Assembly: GCA_910587645.1 (NCBI GenBank)
Contig: CAJUNA010000027.1
Coordinates: 3,638 to 67,637, forward strand
DNA: 64,000 nt
Reading direction: 5' to 3'
Source: an uncultured Oscillospiraceae bacterium
GTDB lineage: Bacteria > Bacillota > Clostridia > Oscillospirales > Oscillospiraceae
The notes beneath the pieces are model-generated. The model was not told the origin of the DNA and did not search any database. It worked only from the letters and a program-made list of their open reading frames with translations. Made by a program: the position numbers and the translations under genes. Positions 8,852 to 16,599 of this stretch are shown here, one piece after another (positions within the stretch are counted from its first letter, which is position 1; every line of letters starts with the position of its first letter).

Positions 8852-8904
8852 AAAAAGCACGATGAAAATTCCCACTAAATGGGCGTACTTTCATCGTGCT
8901 TTTT
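8852..8904. terminator. Bidirectional terminator
   Basis: Perfect 16-bp inverted repeat (8852-8867 and 8889-8904) with A5 at one end and T5 at the other, enclosing a CCCA/TGGG inner stem. It separates the convergent sugar-kinase and methyltransferase genes. Nothing else is evident in 8727-9015. Confidence 0.9.
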
Positions 8905-9015
8905 GAAACCGCTTACATATTTTGGTTGGAGAATACATCAGGAAAAATTCCGGTCTCCCCCTTTTACGCGTTTCTTCCCAACGTCCGTCCAGCAGCAAAC
9001 CGGCAGGCAGAAGGC

Positions 9016-9765
9016 CTATTTCCCCCGGATAGCAGAGAAAAAGATTCTCTGCTCCTCAGCCCGCGGGGCCGACATCCGGCAGTCACCGAAGGTCCGGACG
9101 CGGGAGAAGCCCGCGTCCATCAGCCAAACCCGCAGCTCCTCCACGGAATAAGCCTTCTGCACATGCTCTTCCCCGCTACGGAACCACGCGCCATCGGGAC
9201 GGCGGGTAAACAGATCCATCCAATAGCGGCACAGCCTGCTCCGCTTCTCATATTCCGTACGCCAGACGCAGTAAACATCCTCTGTTTCATCCAGAAATAC
9301 CTGTCCGTCCAGGGAAGCGAATTTTTCCACACTGTTGATGTCGAATACCAGCAGCCCCCCCGGGGAAATAAATAGATGAAGCCGCTGGAAGGTTTTCTGC
9401 ACATCCTTGGGGCTGGTCAAATAATTAATGCTGTCCAGACAACAGACGGCGGCATCCACCGTCCCGTACAGATCCAGGGCGGGCATCTCCTGGTTGAGAA
9501 AAACCGGTGGCTCACCGGAAAGGCCCACTGCCTTTTCCCTGGCCTGAGCCAGCATGTCGGGGCTGCCGTCCACCGCGATCAGCTCATAGCCCCGCTCCGT
9601 CAGGATAGCCGTCAGCTCCCCCGTACCGCAGGCCAGATCCAGCACTGTGTGGACGGGAATCTTGCTCTGTTTGAACAGCTTCTCCAAATAGTCCGCCCGG
9701 CGCTCATAATGCACATCCGCTGTCAGCGCGTCATAGGCCCCCGCCAGGGCTTCGTAGGCGCTCAC
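9016..9765 (-). CDS. Class I SAM-dependent methyltransferase
   Basis: A 249-aa Rossmann methyltransferase. Motif I is VLDLACGTGELT (residues 41-52), followed by an acidic turn (IAVDGSPDML) and a motif IV region (DAAVCCLDSINYL). Its start codon overlaps the stop of the YerC-like gene (ATGA), so the two are translationally coupled. Small-molecule methyltransferases of this type are common in Firmicutes next to yerC-like genes; the substrate is not identifiable. Confidence 0.85.
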   Translation of the reverse strand: MSAYEALAGAYDALTADVHYERRADYLEKLFKQSKIPVHTVLDLACGTGELTAILTERGYELIAVDGSPDMLAQAREKAVGLSGEPPVFLNQEMPALDLYGTVDAAVCCLDSINYLTSPKDVQKTFQRLHLFISPGGLLVFDINSVEKFASLDGQVFLDETEDVYCVWRTEYEKRSRLCRYWMDLFTRRPDGAWFRSGEEHVQKAYSVEELRVWLMDAGFSRVRTFGDCRMSAPRAEEQRIFFSAIRGK

Positions 9766-10091
9766 GGCTGTACTCCGGCGGCCGCATTCCCCTCCTGCCG
9801 CTCATGCTCCTCCATGCGTTCAAAAAAGGCTTGGTAGCCCCCGTGGCCGAAGGCCAGGGAACGGTTGACCCGGCTGATGGTGGCGCTGGATGCGCCGGTA
9901 CGCTCCAGGATGTCGTTATAGATCATCCCCTGCCGGAGCAGGATCGCCACCTCGAATCGCTGCTCCATAGCCCGCAGCTCTGTCACCGTACAAAGGTCTT
10001 GAAAAAAGTCGTAGACCTCCTCCTCCGTCCGCAGCGTTAGTATGGCTTGATACAAGCCATCGCTCTTCTCCTTTTTATTAATCCTTGCCAT
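9762..10091 (-). CDS. YerC/YecD-type TrpR-related regulator
   Basis: A 109-aa protein of the TrpR/YerC superfamily. It has the family pattern LYQAIL....E...FF.DLCT..EL.AM.QR.EVA..L and a helix-turn-helix at residues 57-80 (YNDILERTGASSATISRVNRSL). The family includes the tryptophan repressor, but YerC proteins lack the tryptophan-repressor ligand history and their regulons are mostly unknown. Start 10091 has GGAGGA 7 nt upstream. It is first in an operon with the methyltransferase. Confidence 0.87.
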   Translation of the reverse strand: MARINKKEKSDGLYQAILTLRTEEEVYDFFQDLCTVTELRAMEQRFEVAILLRQGMIYNDILERTGASSATISRVNRSLAFGHGGYQAFFERMEEHERQEGNAAAGVQP

Positions 10092-10122
10092 CCGCATTTC
10101 CTCCATTGGGTTGGTTTCTTTC

Positions 10123-10151
10123 ATTTTATCACTTTATTTTACGAAAGTAAA
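10123..10151 (-). promoter_or_regulatory. Promoter of yerC-like operon with inverted repeat
   Basis: Leftward TTTACT (10151-10146), 17-bp spacer, TAAAAT (10128-10123). A TTTAC/GTAAA inverted repeat (10138-10151) covers the -35 box and may be an operator, possibly autoregulatory since the first gene is a TrpR-like regulator. The gene-free stretch 10092-10425 holds this promoter and the divergent glgB promoter. Confidence 0.55.
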
Positions 10152-10324
10152 CACCTTTCCGCAAAATTGCTCCTTCCGGATGGTGAAAAGCAGACGCAGT
10201 TTATCAAATTATAGAGAAAATAAACAGACTGCTCCAGCTCAGGCCAGCAGGTTTTAGGCAAAATAGACGGGTTTCGTCCGGTTTTTTTGTGGCTTTTACC
10301 ATAGAAAAAGTCGTTCCCCTTGCC

Positions 10325-10354
10325 TTGACGGTAGGTCGAGGGATGGAGTATAAT
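10325..10354 (+). promoter_or_regulatory. Promoter of the glgBCD operon
   Basis: TTGACG (10325-10330), 18-bp spacer, TATAAT (10349-10354). The leader is about 65 nt and contains a weak GCTGG/CCAGC stem before GGGAGG and the glgB start. Confidence 0.75.
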
Positions 10355-10425
10355 AGGTTCGATACGACTGCTGGCGTTTTCTTCCAGCGGGTGATATTAT
10401 CGTTATATACAATGGGAGGATCACT

Positions 10426-12513
10426 ATGCCCTACAGAGAAGCGGATCAACTGAATACCTACCTCTTTCATGAGGGTACGGCCATCAGCGCCTACGAATAT
10501 ATGGGCGCACACGCGGTCACCCACGACGGAGCTTCCGGCTATATGTACCGCGTCTGGGCGCCGCGGGCAAAGGCCGTTTCCGTGGTGGGTGATTTCAATT
10601 CCTGGAATCCAGAAACACACCCGATGGAAAAAATCACCGATGGCATCTGGGAGCGTTTCGTTCCCGGCGGAAAGGTGTATGACGCCTATAAATTCGCCGT
10701 CACCGGCGCGGACGGTGAGCTGCGGCTGAAAGCCGACCCCTATGCGTTCCATGCTGAGACCCGCCCCGGCAACGCCAGCAAGCTCTATTCCATTGACAAT
10801 TACCACTGGGGTGATGCTGCCTGGAAGGATAGCCGCCGTAACAAGCCTGTCTATCAAGCGCCCCTGAACATCTATGAGATTCATCTCGGCTCCTGGAAGC
10901 GGCGGGAAAACGGGGATTTCTATGACTACCGCAGCCTTGCCCTGGAACTGGCCCCCTATGTGAAGGAGCTGGGCTTCAATTTTATTGAACTGCTGCCCAT
11001 CACCGAGTATCCTTACGACCCCAGCTGGGGCTACCAATGCACTGGCTATTACGCCCCCACCTCCCGGTACGGCACACCGGAGGACTTCATGTTCTTCGTG
11101 GACTATATGCACCAGCAGGGGGTCGGCATTATCCTGGACTGGGTACCCTCCCACTTCTGCAAGGACGCCCATGGGCTGTACGAATTTGACGGTTCCCCCT
11201 GCTACGAGTACGCCGACAAGCGCAAGGGCGAACACGCTTCCTGGGGCACCCGGGTCTTCGACTACGGCCGGCCGGAGGTCAAGAGTTTCCTTCTGTCCTC
11301 CGCCGCGTTCTGGCTCAAGGAGTACCACATCGATGGCATCCGTGTGGACGCGGTAGCGTCCATGCTGTACCTGGACTATGACCGCCGGGATGGGGAATGG
11401 ATTCCCAACATTAACGGCGGAAAGGAAAACCTGGAAGCCATCGCATTCTTACAGGAGTTGAACAAGACCGCGTTCAACATCAACCCCGATGTGCTGATGG
11501 TGGCGGAGGAATCCACAGCATGGCCTCTGGTCACCAAGCCTACCGACACCACCGGCCCCAATGGCATCGGTGGATTGGGATTCAACCTGAAGTGGAACAT
11601 GGGCTGGATGAACGACATGTGCCACTATTTGAAAATGGATCCCTGGTTCCGCCAGGGTAACCATAAGGATATCACCTTTTCCATGTTCTACGCTTTCTCC
11701 GAGAACTACGTCCTGCCCCTCAGCCACGATGAAGTGGTCCACATGAAGGGTTCCGTCCGGGGCAAGATGCCTGGGGATGAGTGGGCGCAGTTAGCCGGCG
11801 TCAGGGGCTTCTATGGCTACACTATGGCCCATCCAGGCAAGAAACTGAGCTTCATGGGCGTAGAGCTGGGCACGGAGCAGGAATGGCATTTTGAGGATCA
11901 GTTGGATTGGGCCGTCCTGAATATGGAGGGCAACCGGCAGCTTTACCAATATATTAAGGACATCAACCACTTCTATCAGGAATCCCCCGAGCTGTGGGAA
12001 GTGGATTTCAGTTGGGAGGGCTTCCAATGGCTGGTACCCGATGACAACCAGAACAACGTGGTGGTGTTCCTGCGCCGGGACAAGTCCGGCAGCGAGATGG
12101 TATGCGCCATCAATTTCAATCCCAACACCTATGAGGACTATCGCTTCGGCTGTCCCCCGGTGAAGGAATATGTGGAAGTTTTCAATTCCGATGCGAAAAT
12201 CTACGGCGGCACCGGTGCGGTGAACGAGCAGCCCTGCAAGGTGGCGTGGATCCCCTCCCACGGGCAGGAAAGTTCCGTGTCCATCCGCATCCCGCCCTTC
12301 GGCGCGGTATTCCTGCGCGGCCAGGGCAAGCTGCGGGCCAAGCCCCAGGCAAAAAGTTCCAAAGTGGAGACCGCCTCCGCAGAGGAGAAGCCTGTAAAAA
12401 AGGCTCCCGCCCGGAAGCCCGCCGCCAAGAAAACCGCTATTAAGAAAACTGCCGCCGCAGAGAAAAAAGCTCCCTCCCGCACCCGGAAAAAGGCTTCCGG
12501 CGCGGCTGAATAA
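10426..12513 (+). CDS. glgB: 1,4-alpha-glucan branching enzyme with basic tail
   Basis: A 695-aa GH13 enzyme that makes alpha-1,6 branches in glycogen. A CBM48 domain (about 30-115, VWAPRAKAVSVVGDFNSW) precedes the catalytic barrel. Catalytic residues are nucleophile Asp308 (GIRVDAVASMLY), acid Glu361 (VAEEST) and Asp435 (LSHDEVV). After the beta-sandwich domain, residues about 641-695 form a Lys/Ala/Pro-rich tail with AAKK-type repeats like histone H1 tails, beyond the normal end of GlgB. First gene of glgB-glgC-glgD; GGGAGG upstream of the ATG. Confidence 0.95.
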   Translation: MPYREADQLNTYLFHEGTAISAYEYMGAHAVTHDGASGYMYRVWAPRAKAVSVVGDFNSWNPETHPMEKITDGIWERFVPGGKVYDAYKFAVTGADGELRLKADPYAFHAETRPGNASKLYSIDNYHWGDAAWKDSRRNKPVYQAPLNIYEIHLGSWKRRENGDFYDYRSLALELAPYVKELGFNFIELLPITEYPYDPSWGYQCTGYYAPTSRYGTPEDFMFFVDYMHQQGVGIILDWVPSHFCKDAHGLYEFDGSPCYEYADKRKGEHASWGTRVFDYGRPEVKSFLLSSAAFWLKEYHIDGIRVDAVASMLYLDYDRRDGEWIPNINGGKENLEAIAFLQELNKTAFNINPDVLMVAEESTAWPLVTKPTDTTGPNGIGGLGFNLKWNMGWMNDMCHYLKMDPWFRQGNHKDITFSMFYAFSENYVLPLSHDEVVHMKGSVRGKMPGDEWAQLAGVRGFYGYTMAHPGKKLSFMGVELGTEQEWHFEDQLDWAVLNMEGNRQLYQYIKDINHFYQESPELWEVDFSWEGFQWLVPDDNQNNVVVFLRRDKSGSEMVCAINFNPNTYEDYRFGCPPVKEYVEVFNSDAKIYGGTGAVNEQPCKVAWIPSHGQESSVSIRIPPFGAVFLRGQGKLRAKPQAKSSKVETASAEEKPVKKAPARKPAAKKTAIKKTAAAEKKAPSRTRKKASGAAE

Positions 12514-12540
12514 TAACGAGAGAGGATGGATCAAGCGCAC

Positions 12541-13749
12541 ATGAAAAAAGAGTGTATCGCAATGCTCCTGGCAGGGGGGCAGGGCAGCCGCCTGTACGTG
12601 CTGACCAGCAACGTGGCAAAGCCCGCCGTACCCTTCGGAGGCAAATACCGCATTATCGACTTTCCCCTTTCCAACTGCACCAATTCCGGCATTGATACCG
12701 TGGGTGTGCTCACCCAGTATAAACCCCTGGAACTGAACAGCTACATTGGCTCCGGCCAGCCCTGGGACTTGGACCGTCTCAACGGCGGCGTCCACATCCT
12801 GCCCCCCTACATGCGGGAGGGCGACAAGGGCACCTGGTTCAAAGGTACCGCCAACGCCATTTATCAGAACATCGGCTTCGTGGACATGTATGACCCGGAG
12901 TACGTGGTCATCCTCTCCGGTGACCATATCTATAAGATGAATTATGACAAGATGCTGGAAGCACACAAAGCGGCAGGCGCGGCCTGCACCATTTCCGTGC
13001 TGGAGGTACCCTGGGACGAGGCGTCCCGGTTCGGCATTATGGCCGTAGACGGGGAGAACAATATCGTGGAGTTCCAGGAGAAGCCCAAGCAGCCCAAGAG
13101 CAATCTGGCCTCCATGGGCATCTACATCTTCACGTGGCAGAAGCTGCGCCAAGCCCTCATCGCAGACGAAGCGGATCCGAATTCCAGCAACGACTTCGGC
13201 AAGAACATCATCCCCAACTTCCTGGCTGCCGGGGAAAAGATGATTGCCTACCGTTTCGATGGTTACTGGAAGGACGTGGGAACGCTGGAGAGCCTTTGGG
13301 ATGCCAACATGGACATGCTCTCCCGGGGTGACCTGGACCTGCTGGAGGATAGCTGGCCCATCTATGCCCGCCTGTCCAGCGACCCGCCAGCCTACATCGG
13401 CAAGACCTCCCTGGTGGAACACTCTGTGGTCACCCAGGGCTGCGAAATCACCGGCACGGTGAAAAACTCCGTCCTCTCCCACGGCGCGCGGGTGGAGGAC
13501 GGCGCGGAGGTCCATTACTCTGTGCTTATGCCCGGCGTCACTGTTAAGCGCGGCGCTGTAGTGCGCTACGCTATTTTGGGCGAGAACTGCCAGGTGGAAG
13601 CAGGCGCCGTAGTGGGCGGCGACCCGGAGAGCTGTGACCCCGAGGAGTGGGGCATCACTGTGCTCGGCCCCAATTCCACCATCGCCGCTGGCGAAGTGGT
13701 CAAGCCCAAAACCATGCTCAACAGCGAGCATCAGGAGGTGTCCAGATGA
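12541..13749 (+). CDS. glgC: Glucose-1-phosphate adenylyltransferase
   Basis: A 402-aa enzyme forming ADP-glucose from ATP and glucose-1-phosphate, the committed step of bacterial glycogen synthesis. The N-terminus IAMLLAGGQGSRL is the nucleotidyl-transfer loop; substrate motifs (YRIIDFPLSN, GTANAIYQN, GDHIYKM) follow, and the C-terminal third is a left-handed beta-helix. Start 12541 matches the conserved MKKE N-terminus; the ATG at 12526 touches its own Shine-Dalgarno. In clostridia GlgC pairs with the GlgD subunit encoded next. Confidence 0.94.
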   Translation: MKKECIAMLLAGGQGSRLYVLTSNVAKPAVPFGGKYRIIDFPLSNCTNSGIDTVGVLTQYKPLELNSYIGSGQPWDLDRLNGGVHILPPYMREGDKGTWFKGTANAIYQNIGFVDMYDPEYVVILSGDHIYKMNYDKMLEAHKAAGAACTISVLEVPWDEASRFGIMAVDGENNIVEFQEKPKQPKSNLASMGIYIFTWQKLRQALIADEADPNSSNDFGKNIIPNFLAAGEKMIAYRFDGYWKDVGTLESLWDANMDMLSRGDLDLLEDSWPIYARLSSDPPAYIGKTSLVEHSVVTQGCEITGTVKNSVLSHGARVEDGAEVHYSVLMPGVTVKRGAVVRYAILGENCQVEAGAVVGGDPESCDPEEWGITVLGPNSTIAAGEVVKPKTMLNSEHQEVSR

Positions 13750-14867
13750 AAGGAAAACTGCATGGCATCATCTTCTCCTATGAGAAGCGCAGCGGCCTGC
13801 GGGAGCTGACGGAAGCCCGTATGCCCGCATCGGTCCCCTTCGGGGGGCGCTACCGTCTGGTGGATTTCATCCTCAGCAGCATGGTCAACGCCGGGATCAC
13901 CGACGTGGGCGTTGTGCTCCAGGGGAATTATCAGAGCCTTCTGGACCACCTCGGCTCCGGCAAGGACTGGGATCTGAGCCGCAAGCACGGCGGCCTGCGC
14001 CTGCTGCCGGCCTTTGCCGATGATGAGATCGTTGGCGGTGTGCGGGAGTTCCGGGGCAAGATGGAAGCACTGGCAGGGGTCCGTTCCTATCTGGAGGGCA
14101 TCCGCCAGAAGCACGTAGTCCTGGCAGACAGCGATTTAATTATCAACATCCCCCTCCAGGACGTGTATCAGGCTCACATCGCTTCCGGCGCGGACATTAC
14201 TGCCGTATGCACCAGTAATGTGGATTCCGATGCGGATGTAACTTTCTTCCGCCTGGATGACGCCGGCCGGGTGAAGGAGACCCTGTTCCCCTTGCGGGAC
14301 CGCACCGGCTGCCACCGCTCCCTGGAGATATATGTGCTGTCTAAAGAATTGCTGCTGAAGCTGGTGGATGACTGCATGAGCCACGATCTGACCAGTTTCC
14401 GGAGCGCGGTGCTGCAAGCCCAGGCGCCCTCTCTCCACATCCAGGGCTATGTCTGGGACGGCTACGCCGCCCAGATCCGCTCCGTGAAGGAGTACTACGA
14501 ACGCTCCCTGGAGCTGTTGGATCCCTCTATCCGCCGGGAGGTATTCCCCGCCGGACGCCCCATCCATACCAAGGAGCGCAACGATGCATCCACCTATGTG
14601 GATCCCGCGGGCGTGTGCTGTAACTGCCTGGTGGCGGACGGCTGCACCATTGAGGGGACGGTGGAGAACTCCATCCTGTTCCGGGGCGTCAGCGTTGCCA
14701 AGGGGGCGGAGGTCAAGGACTGCATCCTTATGCAGGATACCGCCGTCAGCCGCGATGCGGTGCTGCGTCATGTGATCGCCGACAAGGATGTGGTGGTTAA
14801 AGAAGCCTGCACCTTGATGGGGACGGCCAACTATCCCATGTCTATCGCCAAGGGCAGCAAGGTATAA
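13746..14867 (+). CDS. glgD: GlgD subunit of ADP-glucose pyrophosphorylase
   Basis: A 373-aa GlgC paralogue. It lacks the intact GGxGxRL catalytic loop (SYEKRSGLREL instead) but keeps the nucleotidyltransferase fold and a C-terminal beta-helix. In Firmicutes GlgD is a regulatory partner that makes a GlgCD heterotetramer. The ATG overlaps the glgC stop (ATGA), consistent with stoichiometric coupled translation. A terminator follows. Confidence 0.93.
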   Translation: MKGKLHGIIFSYEKRSGLRELTEARMPASVPFGGRYRLVDFILSSMVNAGITDVGVVLQGNYQSLLDHLGSGKDWDLSRKHGGLRLLPAFADDEIVGGVREFRGKMEALAGVRSYLEGIRQKHVVLADSDLIINIPLQDVYQAHIASGADITAVCTSNVDSDADVTFFRLDDAGRVKETLFPLRDRTGCHRSLEIYVLSKELLLKLVDDCMSHDLTSFRSAVLQAQAPSLHIQGYVWDGYAAQIRSVKEYYERSLELLDPSIRREVFPAGRPIHTKERNDASTYVDPAGVCCNCLVADGCTIEGTVENSILFRGVSVAKGAEVKDCILMQDTAVSRDAVLRHVIADKDVVVKEACTLMGTANYPMSIAKGSKV

Positions 14868-14875
14868 GAATTCAT

Positions 14876-14906
14876 AAAGGAGGGGGGACGGCCTTCCCCC
14901 TCCTTT
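14876..14906 (+). terminator. Terminator of glgBCD
   Basis: 11-bp perfect stem (14876-14886 and 14896-14906), G/C-rich with A and T ends, immediately after the glgD stop. Confidence 0.85.
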
Positions 14907-14957
14907 ATTCATTGTCACAATTCTGCGCCAGGGCGCGGCGCAAAATGGCTGGAAATC

Positions 14958-14986
14958 TTTACATTTCCGCTTAAGCGGAGTATACT
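14958..14986 (+). promoter_or_regulatory. glgA promoter with palindromic spacer
   Basis: TTTACA (14958-14963), 17-bp spacer, TATACT (14981-14986). The spacer contains a perfect 14-bp palindrome, TCCGCTTAAGCGGA (14966-14979), well placed for a dimeric repressor. Confidence 0.7.
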
Positions 14987-15075
14987 GCCCATGGGAAGCG
15001 GGGCATATATGTTGCATACGCCGGTCATAATCCCAAAGCTCAACGCTTCCCCAGCTCTAAAGGAGGTTTTTTTCT

Positions 15076-16509
15076 ATGAAGATTTTGTTTGCCACTTCTG
15101 AAGCCGTTCCTTTCTGCAAAACCGGCGGCCTGGCCGATGTGGCCGGAAGCCTTCCCCAAGCACTTGCCCAGGCAGGTAACGAGGTGGAGGTTATTCTCCC
15201 CCTTTACCAGCGCGTTGCCAGCAAGTGGAAAGAGCAGATGGAGTTCATCTGCCACATTGAGGTGCCCCTGGGCTGGCGGCGGGTGTACTGCGGCCTGTTC
15301 CGGCTGGAGAAGGACGGCGTGATCTGGTATTTCGTGGACAACGAATACTATTTCAAGCGTGACACGCTTTACGGACACTATGACGATGGCGAGCGGTATG
15401 GGTTCTTCTCCCGGGCTATTATTTCCCTGCTGCCCGCGCTTGCCTTTATGCCTGAGGTTATCCACTGCAACGACTGGCAGACTGCCCTGGTGCCCATCTA
15501 TCTGAAGGACGAGTGTGTCCGCTGGCCGGAAATCCGGGGCATTAAGACGGTGTTTACCGTCCACAATATTGAGTATCAGGGACGCTACGGCAAGGAGACC
15601 CTGGAGGACCTGTTTGGCCTGGCTCCCGGCTGGTTTACTGACGGCACCATCGCTATGGACGGGGATGTAAACCTGCTCAAGGGCGCGCTGATGACCTGCG
15701 ACGCCATCACCGCCGTAAGCCCCACCTATGCCCAGGAGCTTCGCTACTCCTTCTTCGCCCACGGCATGGAGAGTGTCATCCAGCGTAATGCCGGAAAGGT
15801 ATACGGCGTACTCAACGGCATTGACATGGATCGCTACGACCCGTCCAAGGGAGAGGGCATCCAGTACAAATTCTCAGCGAAAAGCATGGCCGGAAAGGCG
15901 AAGAACAAGGCCTACCTGCAAAAACAGATGGGACTGGCAGAGAATCCGGACGTGCCGGTAATCGGCATTGTCAGCCGCCTGGTCAGCCACAAGGGCCTGG
16001 ATTTAATTCAGAAGGTATTTGACCAGATTATGGATCTTCACTGCCAGTTCGTAGTATTGGGCAGCGGGGACTGGAATTACGAGCAGTTCTTCGAGCAGAA
16101 GCGTGGGCAGTACGAGGGCCGCATGGGCTTGTTCCGGGGCTATAACGAGGAGCTGGCTAACGCCATCTACGCCGGAGCAGACTTGCTGCTGATGCCCTCC
16201 AAGAGCGAACCCTGCGGATTAGCCCAGATGATCGCCATGCGCTACGGCACCGTTCCCATCGTCCGGGAGACCGGCGGGTTGAAGGACACCGTCCACCCCT
16301 ACGAGGCGTGGTGCGGCGCGGGCAACGGCTTCACCTTTGCCGACTACAACAGCGGCGATATGCTGTATGTAATCCGTCAGGCGGTGGAGCTGTACTACGA
16401 CAAGCCCGTAGAGTTCGCCAATCTGCGCAAGGCCGGCATGACCGAGGACTTTAGCTGGAGCCGCAGCGCGGAAGCCTATACTGAGATTTACCGGAAAATC
16501 CGTTCATAA
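15076..16509 (+). CDS. glgA: Glycogen synthase (ADP-glucose, GT5)
   Basis: A 477-aa GT-B glycosyltransferase that extends alpha-1,4-glucan from ADP-glucose. The KTGGL ADP-glucose motif is at residues 15-19, the domain-2 nucleotide site includes GIVSRLVSHKGLDL, and the retaining-GT Glu lies in EPCGLAQM (Glu378). Normal length. Strong AAAGGAGG upstream. Its own promoter lies at 14958. Confidence 0.96.
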   Translation: MKILFATSEAVPFCKTGGLADVAGSLPQALAQAGNEVEVILPLYQRVASKWKEQMEFICHIEVPLGWRRVYCGLFRLEKDGVIWYFVDNEYYFKRDTLYGHYDDGERYGFFSRAIISLLPALAFMPEVIHCNDWQTALVPIYLKDECVRWPEIRGIKTVFTVHNIEYQGRYGKETLEDLFGLAPGWFTDGTIAMDGDVNLLKGALMTCDAITAVSPTYAQELRYSFFAHGMESVIQRNAGKVYGVLNGIDMDRYDPSKGEGIQYKFSAKSMAGKAKNKAYLQKQMGLAENPDVPVIGIVSRLVSHKGLDLIQKVFDQIMDLHCQFVVLGSGDWNYEQFFEQKRGQYEGRMGLFRGYNEELANAIYAGADLLLMPSKSEPCGLAQMIAMRYGTVPIVRETGGLKDTVHPYEAWCGAGNGFTFADYNSGDMLYVIRQAVELYYDKPVEFANLRKAGMTEDFSWSRSAEAYTEIYRKIRS

Positions 16510-16529
16510 CGAGGCCGCGATTTCGCCCG

Positions 16530-16564
16530 AGCGGGGCCGCCCTTTCCGAGCGGCTCCGCTTTTT
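16530..16564 (+). terminator. Terminator-like hairpin between glgA and glgP
   Basis: 11-bp stem with one G-U (16530-16540 and 16550-16560), 9-nt loop, followed by TTTT. I see no strong promoter between it and glgP, so it may act as a partial terminator that lowers glgP relative to glgA. Confidence 0.6.
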
Positions 16565-16599
16565 CCAACCAATTTAATAGAAACGAGGATACACCCAAT

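Noticed and set aside
10265..10290. Terminator-like T7 run upstream of glgB
   Set aside because: The stem is only about 4 bp and no rightward gene precedes it.
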